64,000 nucleotides of DNA from Phycisphaeraceae bacterium. Its GTDB lineage: Bacteria > Planctomycetota > Phycisphaerae > Phycisphaerales > Phycisphaeraceae. Positions 49,901 through 57,881 of the stretch are shown here, one piece after another (positions within the stretch are counted from its first letter, which is position 1; the number at the start of each line of letters is the position of its first letter). Both the position numbers and the translations under genes were made by a program. The notes under the pieces are model-generated. The model did not search any database. It saw only the letters and a program-made list of their open reading frames with translations, and had not been told where the DNA came from. The stretch spans positions 186,001-250,000 of the forward strand of contig JANQSF010000134.1 in assembly GCA_028284155.1 (NCBI GenBank), read 5' to 3'.

Positions 49901-52533
49901 GCCTCGACAGCGACTCTGTCGGCGTCAAAGACGGCTCATTCACGTTCAACAACAACGACGCAGACGAGTCGCCGTTCGCTATCAACCTGACAGGCGAAGT
50001 AACCGACCTGATCGCCAATTTTGATTTCGACGGCGGCACGATCGACCCGTTCGTGGGGCTGACGGGCACGGTAGAAAACATCAACGGCGCCCTGGGCCTG
50101 ACCGAGAGTTCCGACGCGGCCGCATCGACGCTTATCAGTCTGCCCGACAGTGCAGCCGACCTGACGTTCGATTTCGCGTTTACGCAGACGGGCAACGCCG
50201 GCGATCGCCTTTCGGTGGTCATCACGGGCGACAACGCCGTGCCGGTGGAAGTCGCGTCGTTCGATGGGCCGGATTTCACGCCCGGGGTGTTTAACGACGG
50301 CGGCCTGGTGAATGTCCGCGACTTCGCGGGCCAACAGATCACGCTCGAATTCCGCCTCGTCACGGCCGACCCGGTCAACGCGCAGGTGCTGATCGACAAC
50401 GTCGTGATCACCAGTGAGATGTTCGACGTCGTGCCGCCCGACACACGCGGCCGGATCGTTTACACCGACTCGGACAACAACGTCGTCACGCTCTCGTACC
50501 GTGGTGACGGCGGATTCCAACTACTGCGACCTGCGGGCACCGGCGGCGACCTGACGATCCCAGCCGACGCGAGCAATTTCGTCGTGACCGGCTCGACCGC
50601 GAAGAGTTCGCTGACCGTTTCCGTCAAAGGCCCGACCGGCTTCACGCACGTGGACGACATCGAGGTCACCGGGGCGATCAATCAGATCAAGGCGGACAAG
50701 GTTCACCTGCTGGGCGACCTGACGACGACGGGGCCTGCCAAACAGGTGCGGTTGGCTGACGTCGACACCGACCACAACATCTTCATCGGCGACGACGGGG
50801 CGGGCGACCGCGACTCGGTCACGTTCACGTTCGGCGTCGTCACCGACCTGGTGCTGGTCTCGCTGATCCCGATCAAGAGTCTCACGGCGATCGAGTGGAT
50901 CGATACGAACGACGCGACCGTGCCGGACCGGATCGAAACGCCGTCGCTGGGCAAGCTGAACATCAAGGGCAACAAGCGCACGGGCGAGCTTGGACGGTTT
51001 GAGGCCGACCTGCTGCTGGGTCAGACACCCGATCCCAATGCGCGACAAACGCTGGGCAACACGACGATCGCCGGGCCGGTCGACAACGTCACCGCGAACA
51101 TCGTCGGCGACGTGGGCAACCTGACGTTCCGCAGCACGGTGAGCAACACCGACTTCACCGTAGCCAGCAAGGTCAACAAGTACGCCGCGACCGGCGCGAT
51201 GACCAACGTGAACCTGTTCTTCGACGAGATCGGCATCTTCCAGTCCGGGGCGTGGGACGGCGGGTCGTTCAACGCGGAGTTCGGGAGAAACTTCGACGTC
51301 CGGGCCGACCGACGCAGCGACACGCCGGGCGACCTGCGCAACGTGGACGTTACCTTCCGCAACACGCCGGGCCAGACCGAAGACCGGGTCATCGGCAACT
51401 TCAAGATCGCCGACACGATCGAGAACGTGTCGCTGAACGCGACGGGCGACGTCAACTCGGTGCGTGGCGGCGACACGTTCGACTTCGACATCGACGCGCT
51501 CGACGTCGGCAACGTGCAGTTGGCGTCGGTGCACACCGGCGAGTGGAACGTCGACAGCATCAAGCAGGTGCAGGCCCGGTCGAACCGCAACGCGGCCGAC
51601 CCGAGCATGACCGGCCAACTGAACGACCTGACGATCAGCGCGTTGGGCTCGGTCGACCCGCGTGTGCGTGACGCGATCGGCCAACTCAAAACGGACAACG
51701 GCTCGACGAACCTGGCGGTCGAAGCGTTCGGGTCGGGCGGGAACGTCGACCTGCGCGGCGCGATCACGGGCCTGGCGCTCGAGTTCCTCGGCGCGTTGAA
51801 GCAGTTGAAGCTCGGCGACGTGGCCGACGGCAGTGTGACGGCCGACTCGACCGGCAACGTGACGGCGGCGCGTTGGCTCACGGGCGAGGCGATCTTCGAA
51901 GACGTGAGGAACTTCAAGATCGCCGGCGACCGCCGCGAAGGCACGCCGGGCGATTCGGGTGTGAACGTGACAGTGAACCAGGACGACCTGAGCGTGGCCC
52001 GCAGCGCGGCCGGCAACATCTCGGTGGCGGACAACCTGACCGGCACTTGGCGGGTGCGCGGCGACACGGGCAACGTCTCGGCCGGCTCGGTGGACGCGGG
52101 CTTCGACGGCCGATTCGTCGGCGAGGTGCGCGGGCTGACGAGCAAGACGTTCTTCGACGGTTTCGCGGCGGCGTTCGCGTTCGGCAAGGTCGACGTGAAG
52201 ACGACGATGACGGCCGCGACGATCATTGCCGGCGGCGCGGCCGGCAGCGCGCTGCCGAACGACATCGGCACGTTCAAGGTCGGCGGCGCGGTGACGGGTG
52301 GCACGCGTGTGCTGGTCGGCGTCGACCCGGTCGTGGACGACTTCGCCTTCGACGACGGCGATGACCTGTTCAAGGGCGACCCGGACAACCTGATCAAGTC
52401 GATCACCATCGGCCCGGCCCCGACGAACACCGACGTGATGTTCCAGGCCGTGACGTTCCCCAAGAGCGTGAAGATCGACGGCGACAGCATCGATCCGCTG
52501 GCCGACACGGAGGGACGGTTTACGGTGACGTGA
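43963..52533 (+). CDS. Giant secreted multidomain protein with SdrD_B, GEVED, Calx-beta and CHRD domains
   Basis: 2856 residues. The N-terminus has a basic segment (FKQRRLQNQARRQSQKRRR) and VEPLESRVLLTVFGG, the planctomycete exoprotein signature. Domains by residue: an N-terminal propeller-like region (60-400); SdrD_B-type repeats at about 405, 513, 916, 1210, 1443 and 1665 (e.g. GTKYSDDDGDGTQDGGE); a metzincin-like segment with HEVVHAFGFG at 803; a GEVED domain at 1035-1204 (DGEVEDYRI); Calx-beta domains at 1332 and 1553; a CHRD domain at 1745-1872; an Ig-like choice-of-anchor-D domain at 1919-2015; and a beta-strand-rich C-terminus (2166-2856). It is probably a calcium-stabilised surface or stalk protein. 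GAAGGGAG precedes the start. Confidence 0.9.
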   Translation: MTSFTRWFKQRRLQNQARRQSQKRRRPPRHDLPAVRVEPLESRVLLTVFGGDLFYTTFTNHLEETVEESVANFDMTGRPAPLAFDGVDNVRRITYSYDDATNQITVSNDTAIAQLNGADGIVLTPDQQDVIVGGAINGEIHKVPVAGGGIQTAVIPGNESLHVTLDPSGQKVWTTQQPGSLLTEVSVNFGTVINSQAITGDDTEITQIAFGNGRTYYTSSDRDGGDATDNDGFFGILDLSTGVTTRIDLGGGIGDNLPYAHSIVFDPFTGDLILFGRRHIAQIDISNPDAPSLKATLDLSGILNNLTGLDGSATLLANGTIFGNPINNFDTGIELNVFDQGVTDGQGHALVAVNTGHLLLLDYKATGLVTGGVVATDPAPSDGNGLGISFVEQDLDDVAPIIDLATISGTKYSDDDGDGTQDGGELGLQGFTIYLDGDNDGVLDTSEPRVVTDANGDYAFTGLVPDTYRVREVQQAGFTQTEPGSGFYDITIAAGETSADNDFGNQPLPMGTNQITGFAWMDARENDMQDNVGTPAGEHGIRGVTVELFKTSDTVNPFLTTTTNSDGEYSFDNLEDDTYFVEFTPPNNRYDLVQQDVGSDAVDSDANTSTRRSPNVVLNNGNPSADFDAGYTANGIVIHFNFDFDTSGFFDPEPRRDLIQSAGDAVATHLQDDDYAGIDAENFSGQFPNNTWDARFDNPSTGNLETITDLLVATNEIIFYAGAVAGLGSLGTGGPGGNSASGGQDFFDLLNGRGQAGAVDTPATDFGNWGGQIRFDASANWFFGEDTNGLGPGLNDFWSVAVHEVVHAFGFGFGTSDSFTALITPQPPTPGPYFFTGDSARNELGLGPGENVSMPDASHFAPGQMSETIGGTPQEAVLDPDLLQGTRKELTRLDLAVLNDIGWEVDIFQPAQQPGSIGDFVFDDTDGDGIQDGGETGLAGVDVQLRDANTDALLDTDTTDANGAYLFDNLTPGDYLISIDQATLPAGATISPADQGGNDATDSDLLGTNRTATITVDEAEDDDTVDIGVTPAPQVDFDFGDADDTLGYNVTLADDGPRHILGSGLHLGDGVDIDADGQPSVDGLGDDNDAAPDDEDGINFQTDILRGRRASVGLDSSASGLIQMWVDFNQDGVFNDVSSTMPGGERVFTNFAINPGGSGTGFDVPETALLGNTFARIRISTQADLGPDGEAPDGEVEDYRILIEEGLGTGSIGDFIFNDLDADGIQDPGEPGIEGVTVSVREDGGSIIFGTTTTDVNGNYLFENLPPRDYRILVTTPAGAIDKSPANVGGDDTVDSDSDGNFGSFPTIAPIPLAAGQVDLTQDVGFIFNNVLPEVTVIASDDSTTEETDTGEFLFTRTGSTVGELTIDFTESGDATPGLDYAVLGDSIVIPDGQSSATLTVTSFFDNVFDPDEQVIVTIDPDAAYTVGAPDSATVTIVNTTPPATFTGKIFNELVNPNGGIEFGEPGLPGVDIILRQDTEQNGSFETLIDQQVTDANGDYTFTDLTFGLYQLEVPTAQTALAGLEPTFFNTREANIGAGQTTTFNFGFTDGIPEIQITEDDAEAAEPNDTGRFRIFSDIAVDEDTTVNFTRSGDATAGVDYQDFPLSVTILQGQTEAFIDVIPIDDGLFEGDELVTLTLQADPSFDLGPGTVGHVTIRENDSADQSSIAGTKFNDLNRNGVRDPGEPGVGGVTVFFDNNNNLMLDGGETSTVTDANGNYLFDNLLPGVYMVAEDLPANTIQTTPHYNSLLTPDQEVPPTSSDGNGFGFLALNEATNELVFEVNFTGLTGSTTMLHIHQGAAGVDGPVLFDLEAIAGVSDGFGSPVSGVIDIANDAQLALSVQDIIDDLNAGSLYFNLHTSTEPGGEIRGQIANVASHRVQLNPNQDVVGRDFGNFTLTPEITVTIGAAPVETGVGEVAFGDVLAGAEPGELPGVTFTIANDGEAPLDLDTPSLPAGFFFDAGTPFPVVINPSQSADVTVRLDSDSVGVKDGSFTFNNNDADESPFAINLTGEVTDLIANFDFDGGTIDPFVGLTGTVENINGALGLTESSDAAASTLISLPDSAADLTFDFAFTQTGNAGDRLSVVITGDNAVPVEVASFDGPDFTPGVFNDGGLVNVRDFAGQQITLEFRLVTADPVNAQVLIDNVVITSEMFDVVPPDTRGRIVYTDSDNNVVTLSYRGDGGFQLLRPAGTGGDLTIPADASNFVVTGSTAKSSLTVSVKGPTGFTHVDDIEVTGAINQIKADKVHLLGDLTTTGPAKQVRLADVDTDHNIFIGDDGAGDRDSVTFTFGVVTDLVLVSLIPIKSLTAIEWIDTNDATVPDRIETPSLGKLNIKGNKRTGELGRFEADLLLGQTPDPNARQTLGNTTIAGPVDNVTANIVGDVGNLTFRSTVSNTDFTVASKVNKYAATGAMTNVNLFFDEIGIFQSGAWDGGSFNAEFGRNFDVRADRRSDTPGDLRNVDVTFRNTPGQTEDRVIGNFKIADTIENVSLNATGDVNSVRGGDTFDFDIDALDVGNVQLASVHTGEWNVDSIKQVQARSNRNAADPSMTGQLNDLTISALGSVDPRVRDAIGQLKTDNGSTNLAVEAFGSGGNVDLRGAITGLALEFLGALKQLKLGDVADGSVTADSTGNVTAARWLTGEAIFEDVRNFKIAGDRREGTPGDSGVNVTVNQDDLSVARSAAGNISVADNLTGTWRVRGDTGNVSAGSVDAGFDGRFVGEVRGLTSKTFFDGFAAAFAFGKVDVKTTMTAATIIAGGAAGSALPNDIGTFKVGGAVTGGTRVLVGVDPVVDDFAFDDGDDLFKGDPDNLIKSITIGPAPTNTDVMFQAVTFPKSVKIDGDSIDPLADTEGRFTVT

Positions 52534-52568
52534 GGCGCGAGCGACAGTGATCGACGATCAACGGATAT

Positions 52569-52604
52569 CCCACGGATGGCCCCCAGAGCGGGGCCATCCG
52601 TGGG
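52569..52604. terminator. Hairpin terminator/repeat, CCCACGGAT family
   Basis: CCCACGGATGGCCCC (52569-52583) and GGGGCCATCCGTGGG (52590-52604) form a perfect 15-bp stem with a 6-nt loop between convergent genes. On the plus strand CTTTACTTT follows. Related hairpins lie at 56200-56233 and 63900-63923. Confidence 0.7.
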
Positions 52605-52621
52605 CTTTACTTTGATGGTGG

Positions 52622-53533
52622 TCACTGCTGTTTGGGCAGTTCCAGTGTTGGCTCGCCCTTGAGGAATCCGAGTGACGCGAGAAACTTGTCCATCGCGCGG
52701 ACGGTGCGGACGAACGACAGACCGTCGCCACGGCCGTAGTTGAAGTAGCCGTGTCCTGCACCGTCTTCACCGACGACCTCGCAGCGGTTGCCCGCCTTCT
52801 TCATCGACTCGGCGAAGCGCGTCGCCTGCGCGTAGGGCACGGTCTTGTCGCCCTTGCCGTGGAAGATGATCGTTGGCGGCAGGTCTTTACGCACGTGCTC
52901 CTGCGGCGAGAGCTTCTGATGATTGCCCGCGAAGCGCGCGATGATGCTTTCACCACGCCCGGGGAATCCGCGTTCGGAAATGTCGAGCGCGGGGTCGAAC
53001 AACACCATCGCGTTCGGCGACGCGCTGATGTCCGTATCTTCACCCTTTTCGTCGAAGCCTTTAATCACGCCGACGGCTGCGCCCAGGTGCCCGCCGGCCG
53101 AGCCACCGCCGCTGGCCAAGCGGTTTGGGTCGATGTTCAGTTGTTTGGCGTGCTGACGCGCCCAGCGCATGGCGCTCTTGGCGTCGGTGACGCACTTGTC
53201 CGGGTCGACGCCGTGCCGGCTCTTGACGCGGTACTCGGCCGCCATCGCGACCATGCCGCGCGAGGCGAGGTATTGGCAGTGCGGGTAGAACTGCCTTGGC
53301 GTTCCGCTGCGCCAACCACCGCCAAAAAAGAAGATGATGGCCGGCCGCTTCTGCCCGTCTTTCAGGTCGGGCGGGTTGAAGACGTGCAACGCGAGCTTCA
53401 CGTCGCCCACGGTCTTGTAGACCTTCTGGACCGGCTTGATGTCGGGCAGCTTCGGCTTGTACGGCGCGGCGACGGCGGAGGAGGCGACGGCAAGGGCAAG
53501 CGTGATAGCGACCGGATTCAGTGTGTTACGCAT
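52622..53533 (-). CDS. Secreted esterase/lipase of the alpha/beta hydrolase fold
   Basis: 303 residues with a signal peptide (NPVAITLALAVASSAVA). The oxyanion region FFFGGGW stands where HGGG is usual in BD-FAE/carboxylesterase relatives, with F replacing the histidine. The nucleophile elbow is SGGGSAGGH (serine about residue 144), and a HGKGDKTVP segment (aspartate about 230) and GAGHGYF (histidine about 262) complete the triad. The start has CAGGAG upstream. Expected activity is hydrolysis of small esters or lipids in the periplasm. Confidence 0.88.
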   Translation of the reverse strand: MRNTLNPVAITLALAVASSAVAAPYKPKLPDIKPVQKVYKTVGDVKLALHVFNPPDLKDGQKRPAIIFFFGGGWRSGTPRQFYPHCQYLASRGMVAMAAEYRVKSRHGVDPDKCVTDAKSAMRWARQHAKQLNIDPNRLASGGGSAGGHLGAAVGVIKGFDEKGEDTDISASPNAMVLFDPALDISERGFPGRGESIIARFAGNHQKLSPQEHVRKDLPPTIIFHGKGDKTVPYAQATRFAESMKKAGNRCEVVGEDGAGHGYFNYGRGDGLSFVRTVRAMDKFLASLGFLKGEPTLELPKQQ

Positions 53534-53694
53534 CGACCTGCTCCTGAAGGTGTCGTCGCGATGACCTTGCAGGATAGCGTAACATCCAACGTCCCAAAGC
53601 GGTCAGGCTGGCGGGGATTGGCGAAGTGATTCCGAGGCTTGGGCGTCCAATACCTCGACACGCTACGCCCCTTCACGAACACGTCCGCGCGGGG

Positions 53695-54918
53695 TCATTC
53701 GATGGCGGCCGGCCGCCGCAGCGGCAGCTTTTTCGGCGACAACGCCCCGACCACGGATTGATCAGCGACGATGTCGATGGGGACCTTGACCTCATCGACC
53801 GTGCCGCCCTGCAGGTCGTTGATGCGGACGTTCAGGACGTACTTGCCGACGGTCAGCGTCGGCGGGAGCTTGATCAACTGTACGACGAAAAAGTCGCGCC
53901 GGCGGTTGCGCGAGCGGTCAACGATCGAGACCGGCTCGTGCCGCCAAACGACCAGGCCGTCGGCCTCGTTGTAAAGCTCGATCTGCTGGGAGAGGCGGAC
54001 TTCCTGTTGGCCGACCGCGTCGCGGGCGGGCTTGACGGAGAAGTGGTCGAGTTCGGCGTACACGATCATGGCGTGCTGCTTGCGGGCGATGAACTTGCTG
54101 CCCGCAAACGACTCGAACACGCCGTAGCCGCGGACGCGCTTGCACAGCTCGACCTTGCGGATCGTCATGGCACGCGGGCCCATCAGTGTGTCGAGCTGTT
54201 TGGTCATCGTGTCCGGGTCGAGTTGCGACCCGTCTTTGGCCAACTGCCGGCTCAACGCGATCACGACGCGCTGGTAGCGTTCAACCTTCTCTCGCTGATC
54301 CGGTTTGAGGGGAGTTAGAAAGGCGGGGTCGATCTGTGTGCGACCGTCGATGACTGAAAGCGTCGCGGCGGTGAGCGCCTTACTTAGATGGTCGTCGCCG
54401 CCGCGCTGAATGGCCGCGAGCAGATCGGCCAGGAGTTGGTTGCGGGTTCGCGAGTCGGCGGCGGCGCTGCCCGTCGAGTCGTTCGCCGACGGCGGCGTTG
54501 CGGCCGTGTCGGTCGTCGCGCCGACCGTTTGCGTCGAGTTGGTTGTAGCCTGCCTTGGCCGAGTGACATCTGTCGTCGGCTTGTCGTTCCGCGCCGACGT
54601 GTGGGCGTTCACGTCGCGCGAGGACGTGTGTTGGTGTGCCGGTGGCGAGACTTGCACGTTCTGACGTGCGGCTGGGCCGTAGTTGTCCCAGTCGATCCGA
54701 GCCGGCGGTACGTCATCTTCGCTGAACGCGGCGGCGGTGGCCGCGGCGCGAGAAGCCAACCTTGCCACGTCGTCGTCACGGCTGACGTCGCGCGGCGTCG
54801 GCGGCTCGGCGGCATCGGTGGACTCGGCAGCAGTGGTCGCGGCAGGTTGGGCGGTGCAGCCGCCAAGCAGCAGGCCGAGCAGCCAGAGCAGACAGATGAT
54901 CAGTGGGATAAAACGCAT
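53695..54918 (-). CDS. Lipoprotein of unknown function
   Basis: 407 residues from ATG at 54918, preceded by AGGAGG. The signal peptide (FIPLIICLLWLLGLLLGGC) ends in a lipobox. A low-complexity Thr/Ala/Ser region follows (about 23-165), then a helical region rich in KALTAATLSVIDGR, and a C-terminal beta-rich domain (YGVFESFAGSKF, VYAELDHFSVKPA, RNRRRDFFVVQLIKLPPTLTVGKYVLNV). No known family was recognised. It lies upstream of nothing in the same direction except the esterase, 161 nt away. Confidence 0.75.
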   Translation of the reverse strand: MRFIPLIICLLWLLGLLLGGCTAQPAATTAAESTDAAEPPTPRDVSRDDDVARLASRAAATAAAFSEDDVPPARIDWDNYGPAARQNVQVSPPAHQHTSSRDVNAHTSARNDKPTTDVTRPRQATTNSTQTVGATTDTAATPPSANDSTGSAAADSRTRNQLLADLLAAIQRGGDDHLSKALTAATLSVIDGRTQIDPAFLTPLKPDQREKVERYQRVVIALSRQLAKDGSQLDPDTMTKQLDTLMGPRAMTIRKVELCKRVRGYGVFESFAGSKFIARKQHAMIVYAELDHFSVKPARDAVGQQEVRLSQQIELYNEADGLVVWRHEPVSIVDRSRNRRRDFFVVQLIKLPPTLTVGKYVLNVRINDLQGGTVDEVKVPIDIVADQSVVGALSPKKLPLRRPAAIE

Positions 54919-55050
54919 GGCGCCTCCTGCTTGCGTGGCCCGTCGCCGGGCGCGCGGGTTCATCCTGAACCGCGTGGATAGGCCCCCAACCCGCTTTATC
55001 GGTCGTTGGCGGCACAAAGGTGCAAAGGAATGCACGCGAGCGAAGGTCTG

Positions 55051-56103
55051 TCACCCGGCCGCCTCAGCCAGCTCAAGACAGAAACACTCGAGGTGGCGCG
55101 CTGCTTGGCCGACGCCGCGCTTGGTCCGCGCGTCGCGGGCGATGATCTGGTCGAAAAGTCGGCCCGCCGCGGACGCGTCGATCCGCCGCATCGCCTGGGT
55201 GAAGGCCGTCTGGCGATCCCGCGGGAACAGGCGGAGCGCCTTGCCGATCTCGAAGTCTTTGGCCCCCTGCCGCTTCATCGCCCAGCCAAGAGTGAGCTTG
55301 CGGCACAGGTCGATGACAGCCCAGGTGATCGGCACGGGGTCGTGGCCGGCCACGTCGATCAGCTCACGCACCTTGGCGATCATCGGCCCCGCGCGGCGGG
55401 CGGGGTCTTGGCCCGGCCCCAAGTCGGCGGCAAGCGCGTCGAGCAGCGCGCCCTGCACGAGCCAGGCGGCCTCGTCGCTGGCTCGGCCGGTCGCGTCGGC
55501 AACGAGTTGCGTGTCGATCGTCTGCCCCTCGTCGACCATCAACGCGAGCTTAGCCAACTCCGAGTCGAGCTTCATCAGGTGCGTGCCCAAACGTGCAACG
55601 AGCAGGTCGGCCGCGTCGCGGTCGATCGGTCGGCTGTGCGTCGACTTGGCGCGGCCGATCAACCACTTCGCCGCGTCGGGCGACTTCAACGGCTCGCACT
55701 TGACGATCGCGCCGACCTTGGCGATCGCCTTGTCGAGGTTGCCCCGGTTCCACTTCGACGCGCGCAGCACCAGCGTCGCGTGATCGACCGGGTCCTTGGC
55801 GTAACGTTCCATCGGCTCGCGAAACCGCTTGACGAACTCGTCAGCCGTGTCGACGACGACGAGCTTGTACGACTGAAACATCGACAACGTACGCAGTTCG
55901 TCGAGCACTTCCGACAGGTCGGCGCGTTCGCCGTCGAACATGGCCGGCTCGACGTCGCCGTGCTCCGCCGCCAGCGCGTCGCGGAGACCCTGATACGCCT
56001 CCTGCTTGAGCATCTGCTCAGGCCCGTGGATAACGGCGATGCGCGAGGACGCGTCGAGCGTCGGGGCCGAGGCGGCGCGGCGGGTTGTTTTCTTCTTGGC
56101 CAT
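55051..56103 (-). CDS. holA: DNA polymerase III delta subunit
   Basis: 350 residues from ATG at 56103. HolA is the clamp-loader wrench subunit that opens the sliding clamp. Family-type segments: AVIHGPEQMLKQEA near the N-terminus, LRTLSMFQSYKLVVVDTADEFV, LVLRASKWNRGNLDKAI, and the C-terminal collar DLCRKLTLGWAMKRQGAKDFEIGKALRLFPRDRQ. The N-terminus is basic (MAKKKTTRRAAS). Length is normal. It stands alone; a short CTAAGGT tandem repeat lies directly upstream. Confidence 0.88.
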   Translation of the reverse strand: MAKKKTTRRAASAPTLDASSRIAVIHGPEQMLKQEAYQGLRDALAAEHGDVEPAMFDGERADLSEVLDELRTLSMFQSYKLVVVDTADEFVKRFREPMERYAKDPVDHATLVLRASKWNRGNLDKAIAKVGAIVKCEPLKSPDAAKWLIGRAKSTHSRPIDRDAADLLVARLGTHLMKLDSELAKLALMVDEGQTIDTQLVADATGRASDEAAWLVQGALLDALAADLGPGQDPARRAGPMIAKVRELIDVAGHDPVPITWAVIDLCRKLTLGWAMKRQGAKDFEIGKALRLFPRDRQTAFTQAMRRIDASAAGRLFDQIIARDARTKRGVGQAARHLECFCLELAEAAG

Positions 56104-56116
56104 GGAGATGGGAGTC

Positions 56117-56158
56117 AAAGGTCTAAGGTCTAAGGTCTAAGGTCGAAAGTCGAAGGTC
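56117..56158 (+). repeat. CTAAGGT heptamer tandem repeat
   Basis: AAGGTCT is repeated three times in tandem, then continues as AAGGTCGAAAGTCGAAGGTC. It lies just upstream of holA. Confidence 0.75.
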
Positions 56159-56199
56159 GGAGATTGGGGCTTGGCGTATCGGGTTCGGTGGGCGGATAT

Positions 56200-56233
56200 C
56201 CCACGGAAGGCACACGATCGAGCCATCCGTGGG
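56200..56233. repeat. Hairpin, CCCACGGAT family (copy 2)
   Basis: CCCACGGA (56200-56207) and TCCGTGGG (56226-56233), loop 18 nt. It lies between holA and mgtE. Confidence 0.7.
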
Positions 56234-56319
56234 CTTGGCGGGTGCAGTTTAACCGGACCGTTCCGGGCGCGCCGTACCCCATCTACTGCTTTGCTGTTTT
56301 GCTGCTTTTCTGCTCTCAC

Positions 56320-57720
56320 TCATGTCAGTTTCTGAATGACCAGCAGCGCAACGGCGAGGACAGTGAAGAATCCGAAGAAGTCGACGCAGGTCGTGATGAT
56401 CGGGCCGGCCGCCATGGCGGGGTCGACGTTGAAGCGGCGGAGGATCAGCGGCACGACGCCGCCAAGCACGACGGCGAAGACGATGGTCAATGGCATTGAC
56501 CCGCCGACGACGAGGCCAAGCCAAACGCCGCCCGTCCAGCCGGCCAGATACGCCCACACGGTGGTGATGCCGAATACACAGACGCCCAGGCAAAGACCTG
56601 TCACGATGCCCAGCCCGACCTCCTGCCGCAGGACGCGGAGCACGTCGCCCGTCTTGGCCAAACCGAGCGACAACTCGCGGATGCTCACCGCCAACGACTG
56701 GTTCCCGCTGCACCCGCACAGCCCGGCGACGAGCGGGAGGAAGACGGCCAACGGCGTGACCTTTTCGAGCACGGACTTTTCGAACACCGCGATCACGCTG
56801 ATCGACACGATCATCAGGCCGATCATCGGGACGAGGTAGGCCAACCGTTTGAGCGACCGCTCCAACACGGGCTGCGTGCGCAGCTCTTCGCCGCGCACGA
56901 TGCCGCCAAACGCCTGAAGGGCTTCTTCAGCCCGCTCGCCGAGCGCCTCTTCGACGGCCTCACGGGCAACGACGCCGACAAGGCGATCCGCTTCGTCAAC
57001 CACGGGCAGCGCGACGATCCGGTCGAACCGGTCGAACACGTCTTCGAGTTCTTCCAGCGTGGCCAACACGGGCACGCGTTCGGGCTCACGGATCATCATG
57101 TCACTGATCGCCCGGTCGCGTCGGCTGAGCAGCAGATGACGCATCGGCAATACGCCGACGAGCTTCTTCTGGTCGTCGATCAGGTAGGTGTAGTGAAAGT
57201 CGAGGTCTTCGTGTTCCTCTGCCTGCTGCTGCATGTCGTCGATGATGTCGTCGACGCGTGAATCCACCGGGTAGGCAAAGTATTCGGTGAACATGATCCC
57301 GCCGGCTGTCTGCGGGTCGTACTCGATCAGCCGACGCGCGTCTTCCGCCTCCTGCGGGTCCATGGCCGCGAGGATTGCTTCCTGATCGTCGTCGTCGAGT
57401 TCGAGCAGGATGTCAGCCTGGTCGTCGGAGTCCAGCTCGTCGACGATCGCGGCGGCTTGCTGCGGGCGCAGCTCTTCGATCAGGTCGGCCGCGTACTCGT
57501 CCGACAGGTAGAGCATCAGCTCGGCCGCGACCTCGGGGTCGATCAACCCAAGCATGCGCGTCTGTTCGTCTTCGTCCAGCCGCGCCAGGTTGTAGGGGAT
57601 GTCGCCCGGTGGCAGCAGGCGCAAGAACGCCTCGAGGTGTTCGCCGTTGCCGGACGCGATGATCTTGGACAACTCCTCCCACGGCTCGGTCCCGAGTTGT
57701 TGAACGTTGGGGTCAGCCAT
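56320..57720 (-). CDS. mgtE: Magnesium transporter
   Basis: 466 residues. MgtE is a magnesium-gated Mg2+ channel of the inner membrane. The N-terminal superhelix is followed by two CBS domains (about 145-265; MFTEYFAYPVDSRVDDIIDDM and GRPE-like VPVLATLEELEDVFDRFDRI) and the membrane part (about 290-466) with five helices. MgtE landmarks seen: PLVAGLCGCSGNQSLAVSIREL and GGSMPLTIVFAVVLGGVVPL. Length is normal. No regulatory RNA element was recognised upstream, where a divergent peptidase gene begins. Confidence 0.95.
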   Translation of the reverse strand: MADPNVQQLGTEPWEELSKIIASGNGEHLEAFLRLLPPGDIPYNLARLDEDEQTRMLGLIDPEVAAELMLYLSDEYAADLIEELRPQQAAAIVDELDSDDQADILLELDDDDQEAILAAMDPQEAEDARRLIEYDPQTAGGIMFTEYFAYPVDSRVDDIIDDMQQQAEEHEDLDFHYTYLIDDQKKLVGVLPMRHLLLSRRDRAISDMMIREPERVPVLATLEELEDVFDRFDRIVALPVVDEADRLVGVVAREAVEEALGERAEEALQAFGGIVRGEELRTQPVLERSLKRLAYLVPMIGLMIVSISVIAVFEKSVLEKVTPLAVFLPLVAGLCGCSGNQSLAVSIRELSLGLAKTGDVLRVLRQEVGLGIVTGLCLGVCVFGITTVWAYLAGWTGGVWLGLVVGGSMPLTIVFAVVLGGVVPLILRRFNVDPAMAAGPIITTCVDFFGFFTVLAVALLVIQKLT

Positions 57721-57869
57721 GAGTCGCTCTTGTCACATCGCTTGCCGGTCGTTTCGGGGCGATCGAATCTTGTCGGCGTTGATCGTAGCCCCGTGGTTCG
57801 CATCGAGTCCGTTTCAGCCCACGTGACGTGTTTGCGCCGCGTGAATACGAGGCGATCGGCCGACGCCGC

Positions 57870-57875
57870 TATGAT
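57870..57875 (+). promoter_or_regulatory. Candidate -10 box TATGAT of the M20 peptidase gene
   Basis: TATGAT ends seven nt before the start codon, which would give a very short or leaderless transcript. Confidence 0.35.
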
Positions 57876-57881
57876 CGACAC

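Noticed and set aside
51021..52625. 534-codon minus-strand frame at the end of the exoprotein gene
   Set aside because: Ser/Thr/Pro-rich antisense frame without start signals or motifs.
54683..55783. Plus-strand frame of 366 codons over the lipoprotein and holA genes
   Set aside because: Crosses two well-supported minus-strand genes and has Ser/Arg-rich composition.
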